Assembly (NCBI GenBank): GCA_023431725.1
Contig: JAEYVN010000077.1
Coordinates: forward strand, 1 to 9,453
DNA length: 9,453 nt
Source: Pseudomonadota bacterium
GTDB taxonomy: Bacteria > Pseudomonadota > Alphaproteobacteria > Rhizobiales > Xanthobacteraceae
Direction of reading: 5' to 3'
In this document: positions 5,559 through 9,453 of the stretch, piece after piece
Layout of the letters: each line of letters begins with the position of its first letter
Numbering within the stretch: position 1 is the first letter of the stretch
Notes under the pieces: model-generated
Database searches by the model: none
Told to the model about the DNA's origin: nothing
What the model saw: the letters and a program-made list of their open reading frames with translations, nothing else
Made by a program: the position numbers and the translations under genes

Positions 5559-7216
5559 TTTGGTGCGTTCAGTCCTCTGGTCGTTCTTTGCGGCCTTGAG
5601 GGATCGGGGATTTCACCGGGAATGTAGTTCGGCAATCGAGCGGCCGGGAAGATTGCCAGCATGGCAATGCCGGCCATGATGAGCAGGCCGAACTTGAGCG
5701 CGCGCAGACGCGCTTCCGTATTGACGCGGACTGCTTCGGTCACTTGCGCAGGCGTCGCGTTGGTCTGCGAAAGAACGGTGTGCAGCCGGTCATTGCTGAT
5801 GAAATTGATGTTGTCGAGATTGACCTGGGCCTGAAGTTCTGGTGTCAGCTTCGGGCTGGCATTAATAGCGGCTATCATGATCGAACTGAGCAGTCCGACC
5901 AGGAGTGCGCCCGCCACCGCCGTCCCGACAGCCGCAGCAAGATTTTGGGTGGTGCCGCGCAGCGAGCCGACGTCGCCCGCAAGCTCCTTGGGGGAAGCGG
6001 TAACCAGCACGTTGAACAGCAACGTCACCAGCGCTCCCTGGCCGATGCCGAATGTCACAAGCCCAAAGAGGACGGGGACGGCACTCCAGTCATTGCGCAC
6101 GACGAAAGCGAGCCACAGCAGGCCCAGTGTGCAGAGGATGAAGCCATAAATGCCAATCTGCCGCGGCGTCAGCCGCGAATAGAATCGGACAACCAGCATC
6201 GCTGTGAAGAACACGGTGAGGTTGAACGGCATCATGGCGACGGCCGTCGCGAGGGGCGATTGTCCCTGCACGATCTGGATATACAGCGGCACCGAGAAGT
6301 TCAGGGCCGCTTCCAGGGCCACCACACAGAACAAGGCATAGACGGCAGCCCGCTCCTGCGGTGAATCGATCACGTCGAGAGCGAGGAGCGGGGTCCTGCC
6401 CGCGGCCTGACGCCGGTGTGTCCACATCAGGAAGGCCTGACCAAGGACGATACCCACCACGATAAAGAGCGGCGCAGGTGAAAATCCAAGCAGGTTGAAC
6501 GGTGCGTTCGCTGTCGCCAGGGCAAGCCCCCACCCGTTCAGGTTGTTGAAGCCGAAACTGATAAGAATGATGGATGCCGCGGCAAGAACGACACCCGTCA
6601 TGTCGATCTTGACCTCCGGCCTGCCATCGGTCGTCTTGAGTCTGAAACTGAGGAGGAAAACAAGTGCCGCAACAACGATCAGAATGCCGAAGGCCGGACG
6701 CCAGCCGATAAATGTACCGAGCACGCCACCAATAACAAAAGCGAGCACGCCAGCCAGCGCACGCGCGGACCCCAGAGCGCCCACTGCGGTGGCCTGCTGC
6801 CGTCCACTGTAGTTTTCGGCGATCAGTGCCACGAGCGCGGGTACGATCACAGATGCGGCTGCGCCGGTGAGCGCCTGCGCCACGATCATCAGCGTCGCGT
6901 TCGGACTGAATGTCATCAACGTCTGCCCGATGCCGAACACGATGACAGCGACGCGGAAAACGCGGGCGGCGCCGTAACGCTGGACCAGCTTGGCGCCGAG
7001 CATGACGAAACCCGCGACAAGCATCGAATAGGCCACGATGCCGGTCGCGACAGTGGTCGGTGGCACATTGAAGCTCTTTACCATGCCGCTCAGTGCAACG
7101 GGCAGGGACGCCACGTTGAACGACATGATCATCTGACCAAGTGCGATGGCGATCATCGGCACCCATGATTCTCTGACTTCTGCGGCGGGATGATCTGTGA
7201 CGGCTGCCGTTGTCAT
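5555..7216 (-). CDS. DHA2-type MFS transporter (probable drug/H+ antiporter)
   Basis: The 553-residue polytopic membrane protein has about 14 predicted hydrophobic segments, a count and length typical of the DHA2 drug:H+ antiporter group of the major facilitator superfamily. A motif-A-like loop (GAKLVQRYGAAR, about 74-85) follows the second helix; it lacks the usual Asp of GxLaDrxGrk. A motif-C-like GGVLGTFIGWRPAF segment (about 163-176) is at helix 5. A large extracytoplasmic loop (about 455-515) precedes the last helix, as is common in DHA2 members. Substrate specificity cannot be deduced. The ATG at 7216 is preceded by an AGGGGCG-like purine stretch. The gene lies 70 bases downstream of glsA on the same strand with no terminator between, so they may be co-transcribed. 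Its TAA overlaps the TAG of the convergent WxxGxW gene. Confidence 0.88.
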   Translation of the reverse strand: MTTAAVTDHPAAEVRESWVPMIAIALGQMIMSFNVASLPVALSGMVKSFNVPPTTVATGIVAYSMLVAGFVMLGAKLVQRYGAARVFRVAVIVFGIGQTLMTFSPNATLMIVAQALTGAAASVIVPALVALIAENYSGRQQATAVGALGSARALAGVLAFVIGGVLGTFIGWRPAFGILIVVAALVFLLSFRLKTTDGRPEVKIDMTGVVLAAASIILISFGFNNLNGWGLALATANAPFNLLGFSPAPLFIVVGIVLGQAFLMWTHRRQAAGRTPLLALDVIDSPQERAAVYALFCVVALEAALNFSVPLYIQIVQGQSPLATAVAMMPFNLTVFFTAMLVVRFYSRLTPRQIGIYGFILCTLGLLWLAFVVRNDWSAVPVLFGLVTFGIGQGALVTLLFNVLVTASPKELAGDVGSLRGTTQNLAAAVGTAVAGALLVGLLSSIMIAAINASPKLTPELQAQVNLDNINFISNDRLHTVLSQTNATPAQVTEAVRVNTEARLRALKFGLLIMAGIAMLAIFPAARLPNYIPGEIPDPSRPQRTTRGLNAPN

Positions 7217-7286
7217 GACGCTTCGCCCCTGTTCTGTTTGTACTCGCCGCGGCTTTCCTCAGCCGCAAAAATCATCGTGCAAAAAT

Positions 7287-8279
7287 CTACGCCTCAGGCT
7301 GCGATACGAAGAGATCCATTCCCAGCCGTTGCGAGAGATACTTGGCTGCGAGCTGGCCCTTGACGCTATTGCCGGCGCTGTCGAGCGGCGGAGCGAATGT
7401 GCCGAGGCCACCCTTTCCTGGTGATACGGTGACGATACCGCCGCCGATGCCGCTCTTGCCCGGCAGGCCGATGTCGAAGAGCCAGTCGCCCGACGTTTCG
7501 TAGAGACCGGCGGTCGCCATGACGGCAAGCGCATAGTGGCAGACAGCCGCATCGACCACACGTTCTTTGGTCACCGGATTGACGCCGCCATCGGCGAGGG
7601 TCGCGCCCATGACTGCGAGGTCCTTGGCGCTGACATTGAGGGAGCATTGTCGGGTGTAGAGATCGACCGCCTCCATTGGCTCGCAGTAGATTCGATTCAC
7701 GCTGAGGAGAAACTGTGCGATGCTCCGATTCCGAAAATTCGTCTCCGATGCCGAATTCAGGACCTCGTCATTCATCGGCAACTTGCGCCCGGCGAATTTC
7801 GACAAGCCACTGTGAATGTATTTCCATTTTTCCTCGACGGTTGTGCCCGGCACAAGGCTTGTTGTCGCGATCGCGCCGGCATTGACCATCGGATTCGTGC
7901 GGCCATCAGGCATGCGTTCGATGCCAGCGACCGAATTGAAGGCAAAGCCTGTTGCGTTCGCGCCGAGTTTAGCGCGAGCTTCCTCGGGTCCTATTTGCTG
8001 GCAAATGAGAGCGAAGATGAAGGGCTTCGAAACGCTCATGATCGAGAATTCATATTCAGTCTCACCGGCGGAATAGATGCTGCCGCTGGTGCCGACAATG
8101 CAAATTCCGAACAGGTTGCTCGGTATTCTTGCCAGTGCCGGATAGACTTGCGAGTTCTCGCCGTCGCTGTTTGATTTGAAGCGATGGTGAGCATCGTCCA
8201 CCAGTTTCTGGACATGCTCAGATTCGGGTAAGTGGCCGGTCGAGATGTAATCTGAAGCGATATCGGACACTGACAACAT
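7287..8279 (-). CDS. glsA: Glutaminase A (L-glutamine amidohydrolase)
   Basis: This cytoplasmic serine-dependent glutaminase hydrolyses L-glutamine to L-glutamate and ammonia. The 330-residue product matches the beta-lactamase-like GlsA family (about 305-330 residues). The catalytic SxxK motif is SVSK, Ser82/Lys85. NPMVNAGAI, SETNFRNR, LYTRQCSL and GLYETSG carry the conserved Asn, Glu and Tyr substrate and catalytic residues, and the C-terminal PGKSGIGGGIVTVSPGKGGLG is also typical. I place the start at the ATG at 8279 because AAGGAAG lies about 7 bases upstream; an in-frame ATG at 8333 would add 18 residues but has no such site. The MFS transporter gene follows after 70 bases. Ammonia release by GlsA contributes to acid resistance in some bacteria; whether that applies here is unknown. 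A perfect anaerobox lies about 240 bases upstream, rather far to assign. Confidence 0.93.
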   Translation of the reverse strand: MLSVSDIASDYISTGHLPESEHVQKLVDDAHHRFKSNSDGENSQVYPALARIPSNLFGICIVGTSGSIYSAGETEYEFSIMSVSKPFIFALICQQIGPEEARAKLGANATGFAFNSVAGIERMPDGRTNPMVNAGAIATTSLVPGTTVEEKWKYIHSGLSKFAGRKLPMNDEVLNSASETNFRNRSIAQFLLSVNRIYCEPMEAVDLYTRQCSLNVSAKDLAVMGATLADGGVNPVTKERVVDAAVCHYALAVMATAGLYETSGDWLFDIGLPGKSGIGGGIVTVSPGKGGLGTFAPPLDSAGNSVKGQLAAKYLSQRLGMDLFVSQPEA

Positions 8280-8750
8280 CGATGCTTCCTTTTTAGATAA
8301 ATTATCCTCTCGAATATTTTCTGGAGACACCATAAGGATGATGCTGACCGGAAGGCGAGTGTGATTGTCGATTAAGGTGGAGATAGCCTAATCCCAGAAG
8401 ACCATAAGTCAAAGAGTGATTGTTTTGCTCTTGGAAATACAATGGTCTTTTGTGAAGTTTGATGCGCCTTGTTTAATGAAAAAGTGGTCTCTCTTGCGAT
8501 GCAATGACAGGATTGTCTTTGATCGTGATCAATCGCCGTCGATGCATGACTATGGTGTTGGTAATTTCGGTATTGACGGGCTGGCAATGTCAAGATGCTC
8601 ATAACAACAATGCTGTCTCACCGTTGAGTTGACATCGGGTAATTGCCTTGAATTTGCAGGGAAAAATCAGCGGTATTTCTCTGTTTAGTTTTTTTCTCAA
8701 CGCGATTGCGCTTCTGACGCAATGCAACATGTTGAGGCTGTTGTCTATTC
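8280..8750. other. A+T-richer divergent intergenic region between glsA and the patatin gene
   Basis: This 471-base spacer must hold the promoters for glsA (minus) and the patatin-like gene (plus). I see no convincing gene: short frames on both strands (about 60-75 codons) begin at poor starts, lack ribosome binding sites and resemble nothing. Base composition is clearly A+T-richer than the neighbours, most of all from about 8370 to 8750. The one clear element is the anaerobox at 8519-8532. A TTGACA at 8629-8634 could be a -35 element for the plus gene, but I find no good -10 partner. Confidence 0.6.
8519..8532. promoter_or_regulatory. Perfect FixK/Fnr anaerobox in the glsA/patatin spacer
   Basis: TTGAT-CGTG-ATCAA matches all ten consensus positions. 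As a class II site it would start transcription near 8567 on the plus strand (about 185-base leader to the patatin gene) or near 8484 on the minus strand (about 205-base leader to glsA). A TATGGT hexamer at 8551-8556 slightly favours plus, but its spacing is a few bases short. Direction and target are therefore open. Confidence 0.7.
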
Positions 8751-9453
8751 ATGAACGACGAAGTTCTCTCGAATTCTCTTCATCCGGCGCGCGAGGGCGT
8801 GCTGGTCGACTTCGCGCTCCAGGGCGGTGGGGCTCATGGCGCGTTCACCTGGGGCGTGCTGGATCGGCTCCTAGAAGAACCGTGGCTTCAAATAGATGGA
8901 ATTTCTGGTACTTCTGCCGGCGCCATGAACGCCGCTCTATTGGCTGATGGATATGCCGAAGGCGGTGCTGAAGGAGCGCGCACCGCGCTTGAGCGATACT
9001 GGCGCCATGTATCCGAAGCGGCGCGCTTCAGTCCGTTCCAGCGTAGCCCGCTCGACAAGCTTCTTGGTCGCTGGACACTCGACAATTCGCCGCTTTTCAT
9101 CACCATGGATATGATGTCGCGATTGTTCTCGCCTTACGATCTCAATCCCGGCGGCTCCCATCCCTTGCGTAGTATTCTTGAAAAGCTGATCAATTTCGAA
9201 CGGATCAAACAGGCGCCGATTAAACTGTTCATCAGCGCAACCAACGTGCGAACCGGCCGCGTGCGCGTTTTTCGCAATGCAGAAGTGACGCCGGATGTGT
9301 TGTTGGCCTCTGCTTGTCTTCCGACGCTCTTTCAGGCGGTCCAGATCGATGGTGAGGCCTATTGGGATGGTGGCTATTCGGGCAATCCGACCATGACGCC
9401 GCTGGTGCGCGAATGCCAGTCGAAGGATACGATTCTCATCCCTGTCAATCCGA
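8751..9453 (+). CDS. Patatin-like phospholipase, 5' part only
   Basis: The open frame runs from the ATG at 8751 off the window end, giving 234 codons of an unfinished gene. It is a patatin-like lipid acyl hydrolase with a Ser-Asp dyad: oxyanion loop GGGAHG (25-30), nucleophile elbow GTSAG with Ser55, and the Asp206 motif DGGY. All catalytic elements are present. Typical single-domain bacterial patatins are about 300-350 residues, so roughly a quarter to a third is missing. There is no signal peptide, so it is probably cytoplasmic or membrane-peripheral. In-frame TGA at 8733-8735 rules out a longer N-terminus. The ribosome binding site is weak (GAGG about 13 bases upstream). In related genera such patatins often sit beside 3-hydroxybutyrate dehydrogenase, hinting at polyhydroxybutyrate or lipid turnover. 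That is recall, not visible here. An anaerobox lies about 220 bases upstream. Confidence 0.9.
   Translation, partial: MNDEVLSNSLHPAREGVLVDFALQGGGAHGAFTWGVLDRLLEEPWLQIDGISGTSAGAMNAALLADGYAEGGAEGARTALERYWRHVSEAARFSPFQRSPLDKLLGRWTLDNSPLFITMDMMSRLFSPYDLNPGGSHPLRSILEKLINFERIKQAPIKLFISATNVRTGRVRVFRNAEVTPDVLLASACLPTLFQAVQIDGEAYWDGGYSGNPTMTPLVRECQSKDTILIPVNP

Noticed and set aside
7249..7266. GCGGCT-N6-AGCCGC inverted repeat between glsA and the MFS gene, tested as a terminator
   Set aside because: On the strand transcribed from glsA the T-run precedes the stem instead of following it, and the stem is only 6 bp, so it should not terminate.
6090..7268. 392-codon minus-strand frame overlapping the MFS gene
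   Set aside because: Same-strand shifted frame of the MFS gene; the product is Arg/His/Cys-rich with no membrane segments, whereas the other frame gives a textbook transporter.
7536..8174. 212-codon plus-strand frame
   Set aside because: Antisense to glsA, whose catalytic motifs are complete; no ribosome binding site and no recognisable product.
8416..8604. 62-codon plus-strand frame in the glsA/patatin spacer
   Set aside because: GTG start without a ribosome binding site, contains the anaerobox within it, and the product is not protein-like in any way I recognise.

Overview
The window looks like chromosomal DNA from an alphaproteobacterium of the Hyphomicrobiales, most likely the Bradyrhizobium/Afipia/Rhodopseudomonas side (Nitrobacteraceae). 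This is inferred from moderately high G+C, a FixJ response regulator, a FixK-like Crp/Fnr regulator, TTGAT-N4-ATCAA 'anaeroboxes' in front of small genes, a DUF6455-like protein and a WxxGxW repeat protein. No rRNA, tRNA, insertion sequence or CRISPR array is visible.

Left part (1-660): no intact gene. The minus strand carries decayed remains of the end of a cbb3 oxidase assembly operon. These are a recognisable ccoS (fixS) interrupted by a stop codon at its usual Trp and then by a frameshift, preceded by what looks like a scrambled, internally deleted 3' end of ccoI (fixI).

Microaerobic block (641-3498): a near-consensus FixK/Fnr site precedes a two-gene plus-strand unit, a Cys-rich DUF6455-like protein overlapping a small periplasmic cytochrome c. 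A strong bidirectional terminator separates it from a convergent FixK-like regulator gene. That gene has a FixJ-box-like element upstream and diverges from an orphan fixJ-like response regulator gene. No fixL is present, although a short ORF overlaps the fixJ start by ATGA. Two bases after the fixJ stop lies a perfect anaerobox driving a small zinc-ribbon-like protein. Together this reads as a compact FixJ -> FixK -> anaerobox cascade with its own small targets.

Middle and right part (3554-8279): a membrane-anchored alpha/beta hydrolase (minus); a divergent secreted WxxGxW-repeat protein (plus), whose stop codon overlaps that of a convergent DHA2-type MFS exporter (minus); and upstream of the exporter on the same strand, a glutaminase (glsA).

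Right end (8280-9453): a 471-base A+T-richer spacer with a second perfect anaerobox, then the 5' part of a patatin-like phospholipase gene that runs off the window. Only 234 codons are present, but all catalytic motifs are visible.
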